The position numbers were made by a program, and so were the translations under genes. Positions 53,564-61,693 of a stretch of DNA of 64,000 nt are shown here, one piece after another (the stretch's first letter is position 1; the number at the start of each line of letters is the position of its first letter). Source of the DNA: JAWUXM01 sp034111325 (lineage in GTDB: Bacteria > Pseudomonadota > Alphaproteobacteria > Rickettsiales > JABIRX01); assembly GCA_034111325.1 (NCBI GenBank), contig JAWUXM010000016.1, positions 1-64,000 on the forward strand. The letters run 5' to 3'. The notes below the pieces were generated by a model, which was not told the DNA's origin, did no database searches, and saw nothing but the letters and a program-made list of their open reading frames with translations.

Positions 53564-55192
53564 ATGAAAAACACGAAATTTATATTCATAACTGGCGGCG
53601 TTGTATCATCCCTTGGCAAAGGCATTACTGGTGCTAGCCTTGCCTCCATATTACAAGCTCATGGCTATAAAGTCCGCATCAGAAAATTAGACCCTTATCT
53701 AAATGTTGACCCAGGTACAATGAGCCCTTTCCAACATGGTGAAGTTTACGTCACTGATGATGGCGCTGAGACTGACCTTGACCTTGGTCATTATGAAAGA
53801 TTCACTGACATTAATACTAAAAAATCAGACAATGTCACATCTGGTCAAATTTACTCAAAACTACTTAGTAAAGAGCGCAAAGGAGACTATCTCGGCGGAA
53901 CAGTCCAAGTCATTCCACATGTTACTGATCTAATAAAAGAATTCATCCTCAGCAACATTACTGATGAAGATTTTATAATTTATGAAATCGGCGGCACAGT
54001 TGGTGACATTGAAGGCTTACCATTCTTTGAAGCAATTCGTCAAATTGGCTATAAATTCGGTCGTGAAAAATCCCTCTTCATTCACTTAACTTTAGTGCCT
54101 TATATCAAAGCTGCTAAAGAGATAAAAACCAAACCAACACAACATTCCGTCAAAGAATTGCGCTCAATCGGTATCCAACCTGACATCCTAATCTGCCGCA
54201 GTGAAGTTCCAGTTCCCGCAGCTGAACGTAAAAAAATTGCACTATTTTGCAATGTTGATGAAAAGAATGTAATTCAAGCACCTGATGTTGACACAATCTA
54301 CCGCATACCGCTAGTTCTTCACCAACAAAAGCTTGATCGGCAAATTCTTGAACATTTTAATCTAGCGATTGAGTGCGAGCCTAATCTTGAAAAATGGCAA
54401 AATATTGTTAGCCAAATTAACAAAAATAAAAAGACGGTTAATATTGCCATAGTAGGAAAATATACTGGTTTAAAAGAGGCGTACAAATCTTTGATCGAAT
54501 CCTTAGAGCATGCGGCAATTAACCTTGATGTAAAAGTAGAAATCATCTGGATTGATGCAAGAACACTCAATAAAAAAACTACAAAAGCAAGCCTTGTTAG
54601 TGCAGACGGAGTCTTGGTACCAGGCGGCTTTGGCACAGAAGGCATAAAAGGTAAAATCGCTGCAATTACTTACGCACGTGAAAACAACATTCCCTTCTTC
54701 GGAATTTGCCTTGGTATGCAAATGGCAGTTATAGAATTTGCTGAAAATGTTGCTAAAATTAACTCACCATATTCAAGTGAGTTCGTCAAAAAAAGAAACG
54801 GCAACCAATTAATCGGTTTGATGACCGAATGGTTCAAAAGTGGTAAAAAACAACAACGCAAACATAATGGTGATTTAGGCGGGACAATGCGCTTAGGAGC
54901 CTATCCTTGTAAAATAATTGCCAAAACTTTAGCCAGTAAAATCTATGGCATGAGCAAGATCGACGAACGTCACAGGCATCGTTACGAGTTTAATATTAAT
55001 TATAAAAAACAGCTGGAAAAGGCTGGCATGGTTTTCTCCGGAATGTCCCCTGATAATAATTTAGCTGAAATTATCGAGCTGCCTACAAATGATTTCTTCA
55101 TCGCTGTGCAATTTCACCCTGAACTTAAATCACGACCTTTCTCACCGCACCCTTTATTTACAAATTTTGTCAAAGCAAGTAGTAAAATATAA
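53564..55192 (+). CDS. pyrG: CTP synthase
   Basis: Aminates UTP to CTP with glutamine. It has 542 residues. The synthetase domain begins 'KFIFITGGVVSSLGKGI' (ATP-binding) and has 'RKLDPYLNVDPGTMSP' and 'EIGGTVGDIE'. The class I glutamine amidotransferase domain shows 'PGGFG', catalytic Cys in 'FFGICLGMQMA', and catalytic His in 'FHPELKS'. The 3' end is overlapped by the likely start of the following DUF692 gene. Confidence 0.98.
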   Translation: MKNTKFIFITGGVVSSLGKGITGASLASILQAHGYKVRIRKLDPYLNVDPGTMSPFQHGEVYVTDDGAETDLDLGHYERFTDINTKKSDNVTSGQIYSKLLSKERKGDYLGGTVQVIPHVTDLIKEFILSNITDEDFIIYEIGGTVGDIEGLPFFEAIRQIGYKFGREKSLFIHLTLVPYIKAAKEIKTKPTQHSVKELRSIGIQPDILICRSEVPVPAAERKKIALFCNVDEKNVIQAPDVDTIYRIPLVLHQQKLDRQILEHFNLAIECEPNLEKWQNIVSQINKNKKTVNIAIVGKYTGLKEAYKSLIESLEHAAINLDVKVEIIWIDARTLNKKTTKASLVSADGVLVPGGFGTEGIKGKIAAITYARENNIPFFGICLGMQMAVIEFAENVAKINSPYSSEFVKKRNGNQLIGLMTEWFKSGKKQQRKHNGDLGGTMRLGAYPCKIIAKTLASKIYGMSKIDERHRHRYEFNINYKKQLEKAGMVFSGMSPDNNLAEIIELPTNDFFIAVQFHPELKSRPFSPHPLFTNFVKASSKI

Positions 55193-56015
55193 AGACCTAA
55201 TCGGTGTTGGGCTTCGCCAACCACACTACAAGGACTTCATTGAAGGCACGCCAGATATTGGCTGGCTCGAGGTACATAGTGAGAATTTCTTTGCTGAAGG
55301 TGGTGCATCTATTGAATTCTTACATAAAATTGCCAATAAATACCCATTAAGTATGCATGGCGTTGGCTTATCCCTTGGCTCTAGCGACGGCTTGGATAAA
55401 CACCACCTTACAAAACTTAAAAAATTAATTAGTGAAGTTAAACCCTTCTTAGTTTCTGAACATGTTTCATGGTCAGGCTTTGGCGGACAATTCTTAAATG
55501 ATCTACTTCCCTTGCCTTATAATCAAGAATCACTGGAGATTATTTGTGACAACATAAATTATCTACAAGATTTTCTTGGTCGCGAGATTCTCATTGAAAA
55601 CCCCTCTTCCTATATGGCTTTCGACGAATCTAGCATGAGTGAGTGGGAGTTTATGAGACGAGCTCAAGAAAAAACTAATTGTGGATTATTACTTGATTTA
55701 AACAATATTTTTGTCTCCGCTTATAATCATAACTTCTCAAGCATAGATTATATTGACCACATGCCAATAAAAGCTGTAAAAGAAATTCACCTTGCTGGCC
55801 CCACTAAAAAACAATTAAAAAATAAAGAAATTTTTATTGATAGCCATAGTACAAAAGTCATGGCTGAAGTCTGGCAATTATACGAATATGCAACAGGTAT
55901 TTTTGGCGCAGTACCTACGTTGATTGAATGGGACAATAACATTCCAGAGCTTAGTATTTTGCTAGGGGAAGCAGAAAAAGCACGTAAAATTATCAGAACC
56001 CATGACGGATCTTAA
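55167..56015 (+). CDS. bufB: DUF692 multinuclear non-heme iron enzyme (BufB/HvfB/MbnB family)
   Basis: TIM-barrel iron enzyme family that modifies cysteines of ribosomal peptides into thiooxazole or oxazolone-type copper ligands. The 282 residues from TTG 55167 contain family motifs 'GVGLRQPHY', 'WLEVHSENFF', 'SEHVSWSG', 'LNDLLPLPYNQESL', 'ILIENPSSYM', 'GLLLDLNNIFVSAYNH', 'VKEIHLAG' and 'LIEWDNNIPEL'. Two places where I recall His and Asp in the family read 'HLAGP' and 'IDSHS'. The frame opens at 55089, and the start is uncertain; all candidates overlap pyrG. It overlaps the DUF2063 gene by 14 bases. The symbol is by analogy. Confidence 0.87.
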   Translation: MSKQVVKYKDLIGVGLRQPHYKDFIEGTPDIGWLEVHSENFFAEGGASIEFLHKIANKYPLSMHGVGLSLGSSDGLDKHHLTKLKKLISEVKPFLVSEHVSWSGFGGQFLNDLLPLPYNQESLEIICDNINYLQDFLGREILIENPSSYMAFDESSMSEWEFMRRAQEKTNCGLLLDLNNIFVSAYNHNFSSIDYIDHMPIKAVKEIHLAGPTKKQLKNKEIFIDSHSTKVMAEVWQLYEYATGIFGAVPTLIEWDNNIPELSILLGEAEKARKIIRTHDGS

Positions 56016-56715
56016 AAACATACAAAAAGACTTTATTGAGAAGATTTACGACTCATCAATTGATGATGAGTTAATTGATATATATCGCAATAATATTTTC
56101 CACAACCTAACTTCGAGCCTTCAAAATATTTACAAAACCACAGAGAAAATTGTCGGTGAAAAATATTTCAAACATTTAGCACTCGAATATATAAAGCAAC
56201 ATCCCTCAGAAAGTGGTAATCTAGAAGATTATGGTGAGTACTTTCCAACCCACCTTAAAGAAATCGATATTATAAAAAAACAATTGCCATACCTACCTGA
56301 TATAGCAAAAATTGACTGGCTCTATCATTTTTCATATCAACAAAAAGATACTAAACCACTTGCGGCTGAACAATTAACAAGCCTCAAAGAGGAAGATTAT
56401 TTTAAGTTAAAATTTAAATTACATCCTGCCATATTTTTCTACAAATCAGCATATCCTATCTGGCAAATTTGGCAGCTTAATAATTGCACTGATAATTCGC
56501 TAAGAGTGAATTTCAATGATGGTAGTGAAAATATTATCATTATGCGGCAAGGAATAAAAACTCTTATAGAACCTATTGACCAAGCAGAATATGTGTTTCT
56601 ACAAGAAATTCAAAACGGCAAAACACTTTATGCAATTTTTAGATTACTTGACAAAGAAAACCTCAACTCTAACATCGGCGATATGCTCAAAAAGTTTTCA
56701 CAACAATTAATTTAA
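56002..56715 (+). CDS. bufC: DUF2063 protein (BufC/HvfC family, RiPP recognition partner)
   Basis: Companion of DUF692 enzymes. Family members carry an N-terminal DUF2063 domain and are thought to recognise the precursor peptide. It has 237 residues. The N-terminal domain shows the pattern 'IDIYRNNIFHNLTSSLQNIY' then 'GEKYFKHLALEYIKQHPSESGNLEDYGEYFP' (two motifs), and 'YLPDIAKIDWLYHFSY'. A C-terminal half (about 130-237) forms a winged-helix-like module. It overlaps the preceding gene, a sign of tight coupling. Function is inferred from the pair. Confidence 0.83.
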   Translation: MTDLKNIQKDFIEKIYDSSIDDELIDIYRNNIFHNLTSSLQNIYKTTEKIVGEKYFKHLALEYIKQHPSESGNLEDYGEYFPTHLKEIDIIKKQLPYLPDIAKIDWLYHFSYQQKDTKPLAAEQLTSLKEEDYFKLKFKLHPAIFFYKSAYPIWQIWQLNNCTDNSLRVNFNDGSENIIIMRQGIKTLIEPIDQAEYVFLQEIQNGKTLYAIFRLLDKENLNSNIGDMLKKFSQQLI

Positions 56716-56727
56716 TAGGTTATCAAC

Positions 56728-57186
56728 ATGACAGCGAAATCATACAATAAAAAGTCTGGTTACAGCAAATGCATAATTAATGCAGGAGAAAAATTCATTG
56801 CTATTTTAAACTACATCTCCCCACTATTTAACCTCGCTGTTAGGCTCTGGATTGCCTCTATCTTCTGGAAATCTGGCATAACAAAAATAGCCAATTGGGA
56901 TCAAACATTATTCCTGTTCGAATATGAATATGCAGTGCCATTACTGCCAGTGGCTTTAGCAGCAATGATGTCCACAGCAGCAGAGCTTGCTTGCCCTGTC
57001 TTCCTCGTACTTGGCCTAGCTACAAGGTTCGCTGCTTTACCTTTATTCATTATGACAGTAATCATCCAATATACCGTAATTGCCCATGACCAACATTATT
57101 ACTGGATGACAGCTTTACTATTCCTCATCTTCTATGGTGCTGAAAAATTATCGCTTGATCATATCTTAAGCAGAAAGAGACGCTAG
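56728..57186 (+). CDS. DoxX-family membrane protein
   Basis: Four-helix membrane protein of 152 residues, with hydrophobic segments at about 30-50, 70-92, 95-118 and 120-140. 'LAVRLWIASIFWKSGITKIANW' (split across helix 1) and 'ELACPVFLVLGLATRFAALPLF' are typical of DoxX. DoxX proteins accompany DUF692/DUF2063 genes in bufferin-type operons, where they are proposed to act at the membrane. It lies 12 bases after the DUF2063 gene. The following 261 bases contain only repeats and no precursor-like gene. Confidence 0.86.
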   Translation: MTAKSYNKKSGYSKCIINAGEKFIAILNYISPLFNLAVRLWIASIFWKSGITKIANWDQTLFLFEYEYAVPLLPVALAAMMSTAAELACPVFLVLGLATRFAALPLFIMTVIIQYTVIAHDQHYYWMTALLFLIFYGAEKLSLDHILSRKRR

Positions 57187-57268
57187 TCTAGAGCAAAACC
57201 CAATTTTTACATTTGCAGAATATTGCTGGGCATCTACATATTAAGGCAATATTTTGCATCGCAAAAGA

Positions 57269-57295
57269 GTCATCCTGAATTTTTTCAGGATCTGC
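57269..57295. repeat. Family B terminal hairpin (solo), copy B4
   Basis: Single end 'gtcatcctgaattttttcag' + 'gatctgc', preceded by 'tttgcatcgcaaaaga', which corresponds to sequence just outside the ends of B1 and B5. This shows that the conserved unit extends about 20 bases beyond the terminal inverted repeats. Confidence 0.6.
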
Positions 57296-57378
57296 ATATT
57301 AGTAAGAAAGTTAGTTCAGACAAATTAAAAATTTTTGATTTGCGACACTCCCACATCCTACAAACCCTTACCCCATAC

Positions 57379-57402
57379 CTCTCCCTTATGATTAAGGGAG
57401 AG
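57379..57402 (+). terminator. Strong hairpin, possible terminator of the DUF692 operon
   Basis: CTCTCCCTTA-TGAT-TAAGGGAGAG is a perfect ten-pair stem followed by CTTT. Similar CCCTCTCCC-type hairpins are spread through many bacterial genomes. It lies about 190 bases behind the DoxX gene. Confidence 0.4.
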
Positions 57403-57417
57403 CTTTAACGGAATAGT

Positions 57418-57441
57418 GTAAAAAGGGCGCAAAAAGATTAT
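57418..57441 (-). repeat. Family C proximal half-element, copy C8
   Basis: Seven bases after the parC stop, the minus strand reads TAATCTTTTTGCGCCCTTTT, the proximal signature of family C. The central hairpin and distal arm are missing; the CTCTCCC hairpin stands there instead. Confidence 0.6.
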
Positions 57442-57447
57442 TTTGCT

Positions 57448-59655
57448 CTAAAATTTATTACTTCTTGGGAAATCAGAAGGCGCAGCAAGGCCGCGTGTTG
57501 CTCTGGTACCAAACCATTTCTTCAGCATCGATTGATCCCAGAATTTACGTCCAGCTTTGAGGCCATCTTCTAATTTAAAACTTGTAAAATCTAGCAATTT
57601 ACAACCGGCCTGTTTCTGCAATATAACACCTTTACCTTTTTTCATCACTGGGATTTGTGCCAAATCAAAAATCAGCAAACGCCTTGCGCCACTCAGTAAT
57701 GCTATTTTATCATCACCTTCTCTAATATGTTTGAGTCCAATTGCCTTATCATCCTTATTGAGCGCCAATATTTGTTTACCATTTTTTGTTTGGGCAATAA
57801 TGTCGTCAGACTCAACAATAAATCCTTTCCCTAAAAGTGAAGCCATTAATAATTTCCGACCTTTCTCATAAATGAATAGATCAGCAATATTAGCACCTTG
57901 CTCAATATCCACGATCAAATTCAATGGCTCGCCATCAGTTTTCCCGCGGGAAATCTTATGTGCATCTAATGTATAGAAACGTCCATTATCAGCAAATATA
58001 ACTAATTTATCCGTGCTTTGCGCTTCGATAACAAATTTTTCCTTATCTCCTTCCTTATATTTAACTTTTCCTAAATCATACTTGTGACCCTTCACAGCAC
58101 GTATCCAACCAAGTTTTGAACAAATAATTGTTAAAGGCTCTTTCGGAATAAAATCCATTTCCGAAACTTCCTTAATTACAAATTCATTATCTACTGTAGT
58201 TTGACGTTGATAAATCCCCCCAGCCTTCTGCCCAAAGCGTCTTTTGACTTCTTTAAACTCAGCCGTCAAAACCTCTTTACGTCTTCCTTCTGAATCTAAA
58301 ATTTCCTGCAACTCTTTACGTTCAGCTAATAACGCCTCTTGCTCTTCTTTGATTTTAATTTCCTCTAATTTACGTAAAGAACGCAAACGCATATTTAGAA
58401 TCGCCTCAGCCTGAACATCACTAAGCTTCCATTTAGCTATCATAATCTTCTTCGGCTCATCCTCTTCACGGATAATCCTAATAACTTCATCAAGGTTTAA
58501 ATAGGCAATTAACAAACCACCAAGAATCTCTAAGCGTTCATCAATTTTACCAATGCGGAATGTACTTTTTCTAACTAAAACATTAAAGCGATGTGCAATA
58601 AAAGCGTTTAGCACTTCACGCAAGTTCATCACATGTGGTACAGAATTTTTATCCAAAACATTAAGATTAAGACTATAACGTGTCTCCAATTCAGTTAATT
58701 TGAATAATTGCTCCATCAATGATTCTGCATCAGTTGCGCGGCTTCTAGGCTCAATTACTACACGAATTTCCTCTGCCGATTCATCCATGATATTAGCAAA
58801 ATTCTGCACTTTTTTGGTACGCAACAAATCCGCCATTTTTTCTAACAACCGCGATTTCTGTACTTGGTAAGGAATTTCGGTAATAATTATTTGATATGCG
58901 CCCTGCTTAAGATCTTCCTTATGCCATTTAGCACGAATTCTAAAAGAGCCTCGCCCCGCCGTATAATTTGCAATAATATTAGCTTTTGACTCAATAAGCA
59001 CACCACCTGTTGGGAAATCTGGCGCTTGCACAAAATCCACTAATTTGGCTATACTAGCCTCAGGGTGTTTGAGCAAATGCAACAAAGCATCGGCTAACTC
59101 GCCAGCATTGTGCGGCGGGATAGAAGTCGCCATCCCCACGGCAATACCCTCGCTTCCATTAGCTAATAAATTAGGAAAAGCCGCAGGCAAAAGAGCAGGC
59201 TCACTATCGCCGTCGTCATAAGTCGGGCGAAAATCAACTGTATCAAACTCGATATCTTGCAATAAAGCCATCGCAACATCAGTCAAGCGAGCCTCTGTAT
59301 AACGCATTGCAGCAGCATTATCGCCATCAACCGAACCAAAATTCCCCTGCCCTTCAACTAATGGGTAGCGTGCTGAGAATGATTGCGCCAAGCGTACCAA
59401 CGCGTCATAAACCGCTATATCACCATGCGGGTGATATTTACCAATTACGTCACCAACTACTCTTGCACATTTCTTAAAACCTGAATTAGGCTCCAAGTGC
59501 AAACGTAACATCGCATATAAAATTCTCCTATGTACAGGCTTCAAACCATCACGCACATCAGGTAGTGACCGTGACATAATGGTAGAGAGTGCATAAGAAA
59601 AATAACGCTCTCCTAACGCTTTACTAAAATCTATATTGTGAATTTGCTCAGTCAT
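57448..59655 (-). CDS. parC: DNA topoisomerase IV subunit A
   Basis: Type IIA topoisomerase subunit that decatenates daughter chromosomes with ParE. It has 735 residues. The breakage-reunion domain has 'GLKPVHRRILYAM', 'ARVVGDVIGKYHPHGD' and the catalytic Tyr in 'AAMRYTEARLT'. The C-terminal beta-pinwheel is short (about 500-720), and the gyrase-specific GyrA box is not evident, so ParC is preferred to GyrA. After HPHGD the sequence continues 'IAVYDALVRLAQ', so Ile stands at the position of E. coli ParC Ser80. Confidence 0.94.
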   Translation of the reverse strand: MTEQIHNIDFSKALGERYFSYALSTIMSRSLPDVRDGLKPVHRRILYAMLRLHLEPNSGFKKCARVVGDVIGKYHPHGDIAVYDALVRLAQSFSARYPLVEGQGNFGSVDGDNAAAMRYTEARLTDVAMALLQDIEFDTVDFRPTYDDGDSEPALLPAAFPNLLANGSEGIAVGMATSIPPHNAGELADALLHLLKHPEASIAKLVDFVQAPDFPTGGVLIESKANIIANYTAGRGSFRIRAKWHKEDLKQGAYQIIITEIPYQVQKSRLLEKMADLLRTKKVQNFANIMDESAEEIRVVIEPRSRATDAESLMEQLFKLTELETRYSLNLNVLDKNSVPHVMNLREVLNAFIAHRFNVLVRKSTFRIGKIDERLEILGGLLIAYLNLDEVIRIIREEDEPKKIMIAKWKLSDVQAEAILNMRLRSLRKLEEIKIKEEQEALLAERKELQEILDSEGRRKEVLTAEFKEVKRRFGQKAGGIYQRQTTVDNEFVIKEVSEMDFIPKEPLTIICSKLGWIRAVKGHKYDLGKVKYKEGDKEKFVIEAQSTDKLVIFADNGRFYTLDAHKISRGKTDGEPLNLIVDIEQGANIADLFIYEKGRKLLMASLLGKGFIVESDDIIAQTKNGKQILALNKDDKAIGLKHIREGDDKIALLSGARRLLIFDLAQIPVMKKGKGVILQKQAGCKLLDFTSFKLEDGLKAGRKFWDQSMLKKWFGTRATRGLAAPSDFPRSNKF

Positions 59656-59736
59656 TTTTCTTTTTTATATTTCTCTTCTTACTATCATCACCTGAATTCT
59701 TGCCCATAATTTCAAACGCGATCTGTACCCCACCGT

Positions 59737-59846
59737 GTCATTACCCGAATTCCGTAGGAATTCTAGGGTAATCCAGGAGCAAAGGGCAAGATATTAATTT
59801 ATGACTCTGGATTGCCCTAGAATTCCTACGGAATTCAGGCAATGAC
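59737..59846. repeat. Family A palindromic repeat, copy 6
   Basis: Complete copy: 'gtcattacccgaattccgta' ... 'tacggaattcaggcaatgac'. Both internal hairpins (attccgtaggaat, attcctacggaat) are preserved, with a centre like that of copy 3. Lies between recO and parC. Confidence 0.82.
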
Positions 59847-59917
59847 AAATCTTTTAACTTAAAACCATGCTCCTTTCTTGCGAATAAGATTTAGCGAGAA
59901 ATAAAAGTAGATCTCAC

Positions 59918-60646
59918 TTATTTGCAAGCCCTTTTTAAATTATTAATTAATAAATCTCGACTAGTAGGTAATTTCTTATTTTTTGGTGCAAACCAATATT
60001 TATCCAAAAAATAACCACTTAGATCTAGACCATCGACAATTTCTTGGTCATTAGCTGGTTGATCATTTGCTATAAGAAAATTAGGCAAATTAAGCAACTT
60101 GTCTGCATATGGCTGACCCGCCTCTCTACTAACCGCTCTACCACTTTTGGGAGAAACATAAATCAAATCAAATTTTGAATTCGTTGCCGCACAACAGCTC
60201 AAATCCAAACCAAAGCCAACGATATTTAACAACTCCATTTCAATTTTTATATAATCTGTAACCCAATCATCACCGCTTGATAATTTATGCAAGAAACCCT
60301 CTATATGAGTAAAAAACTCTGCATGAGGATCACGCTCCGGCAAAGCACCAACAACTAACTGCATAAGGCTTGAAAGCGCCATCATCCGATCATGCGAATT
60401 AATAACATTCGCAAAATGACTTTTAACTAATTCAGCACGAAAATTGCCAAGATGTTCCTCTAGCCTTGCTGACCAAGTAAAATCAATAATATTACCAATC
60501 TGATAAATTGGCAAATTCTTCTTACTTGCGCCGCCCCTAACCATACCTGCAAACACGCCTTTTTCTGCTGAGAAAAACCGTACGATTAGAGATGTTTCAC
60601 TATATTTTGAGCTTGAAAGTATAATACCCCTCCCTTGCCATTGCAT
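59918..60646 (-). CDS. recO: DNA repair protein RecO
   Basis: Mediator that helps RecA displace SSB, working with RecF and RecR. It has 242 residues. The N-terminal OB-fold starts 'MQWQGRGIILSSSKYSETSLIVRFFS', recognisable as the RecO beginning in its parts 'GRGIILSS' and 'SETSLIVRFFSAEKG', followed by 'GMVRGGASKK'. The C-terminal helical domain has Cys residues near 'DLSCCAATN', where many RecO proteins have a zinc site. It is divergent from the DUF1674 gene. Confidence 0.9.
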   Translation of the reverse strand: MQWQGRGIILSSSKYSETSLIVRFFSAEKGVFAGMVRGGASKKNLPIYQIGNIIDFTWSARLEEHLGNFRAELVKSHFANVINSHDRMMALSSLMQLVVGALPERDPHAEFFTHIEGFLHKLSSGDDWVTDYIKIEMELLNIVGFGLDLSCCAATNSKFDLIYVSPKSGRAVSREAGQPYADKLLNLPNFLIANDQPANDQEIVDGLDLSGYFLDKYWFAPKNKKLPTSRDLLINNLKRACK

Positions 60647-60701
60647 TTTGTTTAATAACCCTTATTTTTACAACATCATCAACAATGTAATAATTAAGTC
60701 A

Positions 60702-60854
60702 ATGGAGAAAGAACAAAAAGATCCAAAAGCAAATCCTGAATTAGAACAAAAGAAACCTCAAGAAAAAGAAGGTGAATTTGGTGGTTTTGAAAACAAACCC
60801 GAACCAACCCGACATGGCGATTGGGAGGTTAATGGCAGAACCAGTGACTTTTAA
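60702..60854 (+). CDS. DUF1674 / succinate dehydrogenase assembly factor 4-like protein
   Basis: Fifty-residue soluble protein. The C-terminal motif 'FGGFENKPEPTRHGDWEVNG' followed by 'RTSDF' is the DUF1674/SDHAF4 signature; homologues help flavinylated SdhA assemble in mitochondria and Alphaproteobacteria. The N-terminus is Lys/Glu/Gln-rich and probably disordered. A longer frame from 60648 exists, but ATG 60702 gives a normal length. The last four bases overlap the 3' end of convergent nadK. The sdh genes are not in the window. Confidence 0.85.
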   Translation: MEKEQKDPKANPELEQKKPQEKEGEFGGFENKPEPTRHGDWEVNGRTSDF

Positions 60855-61633
60855 TATAAAAACTGTTCACGGATGATTTTTTCATCGAGGGAGTTACCGC
60901 CATCAAAAAGTAGCGTGATGTGTTTTCTACGATTCTCAGAAATCTCAACTGCCACGACATTACGAACTTCATGAAAATCCGCCACAGCACTAACTGGACG
61001 TTTTGCTGATTCTAATATTTCAAATTTTATTTTGCTTTTGCTAGGCAATAGAGCACCACGCCAATGTCTAGGGCGGAATGGGCTAATTGGTGTTAAGGCA
61101 AGCAAGTTAGAAATCGCTGGTAAAATTGGCCCGTGCACAGAGAAATTATAAGCAGAGCTGCCAGCAGGCGTTGCAACCAAAACTCCATCTGCCACTAACT
61201 CATGTAACTTCTCGACTTCATTAACTAAGATCCTGATTTTTGCGGATTGTTTTGTTTCCCTAAGCAACGAAACTTCATTTAGCGCCAAAGCTGTGTGACA
61301 ATTCCCTTCCACATCAATTGCACTCATTATTAACGGATGAATTTTTGTGCCCTCAGCAGAATTAATACGGTGCACAAGATCTTCCACATTATAACTATTA
61401 AGCAAAAAACCGACCGTACCACAATTCATTCCATAGATCGGCACATTATCATCCATAAATCTATGCATTGAGCGAATCATAAAACCATCACCACCAAGGG
61501 CGATAACTACATCCACAGCTTCTTTGCTTTTTTCTATATCAATAAAATTTAGATATTCTGCTTTGATAGCTTTCAATGCCTTTTTGGCAGATTCTGAACT
61601 ATCCGCAATAATTCCTATTTTTTTATATTGCAT
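60851..61633 (-). CDS. nadK: NAD kinase
   Basis: Phosphorylates NAD to NADP. It has 260 residues. The family motif G-G-D-G is in 'VIALGGDGFMIRSM' near residue 48, and 'YGMNCGTVGFLLN' and 'DGVLVATPAGSSAYNFS' near 150-170 complete the NAD-binding site. It is shorter than E. coli NadK (292) by a trimmed N-terminus, as is usual in Alphaproteobacteria. It is divergent from trxB, with 60 bases between. Confidence 0.94.
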   Translation of the reverse strand: MQYKKIGIIADSSESAKKALKAIKAEYLNFIDIEKSKEAVDVVIALGGDGFMIRSMHRFMDDNVPIYGMNCGTVGFLLNSYNVEDLVHRINSAEGTKIHPLIMSAIDVEGNCHTALALNEVSLLRETKQSAKIRILVNEVEKLHELVADGVLVATPAGSSAYNFSVHGPILPAISNLLALTPISPFRPRHWRGALLPSKSKIKFEILESAKRPVSAVADFHEVRNVVAVEISENRRKHITLLFDGGNSLDEKIIREQFLY

Positions 61634-61693
61634 ATTCCTACTGCCTGCGTTTTATTGTAATCCCGTAAAATAACTATATCTAGCACTAACGCA

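Noticed and set aside
57223..57408. Candidate small precursor gene behind the DoxX gene
   Set aside because: It is made of repeat sequence, has a TTG start, no cysteine and no signal peptide, so it cannot be a bufferin-type precursor.
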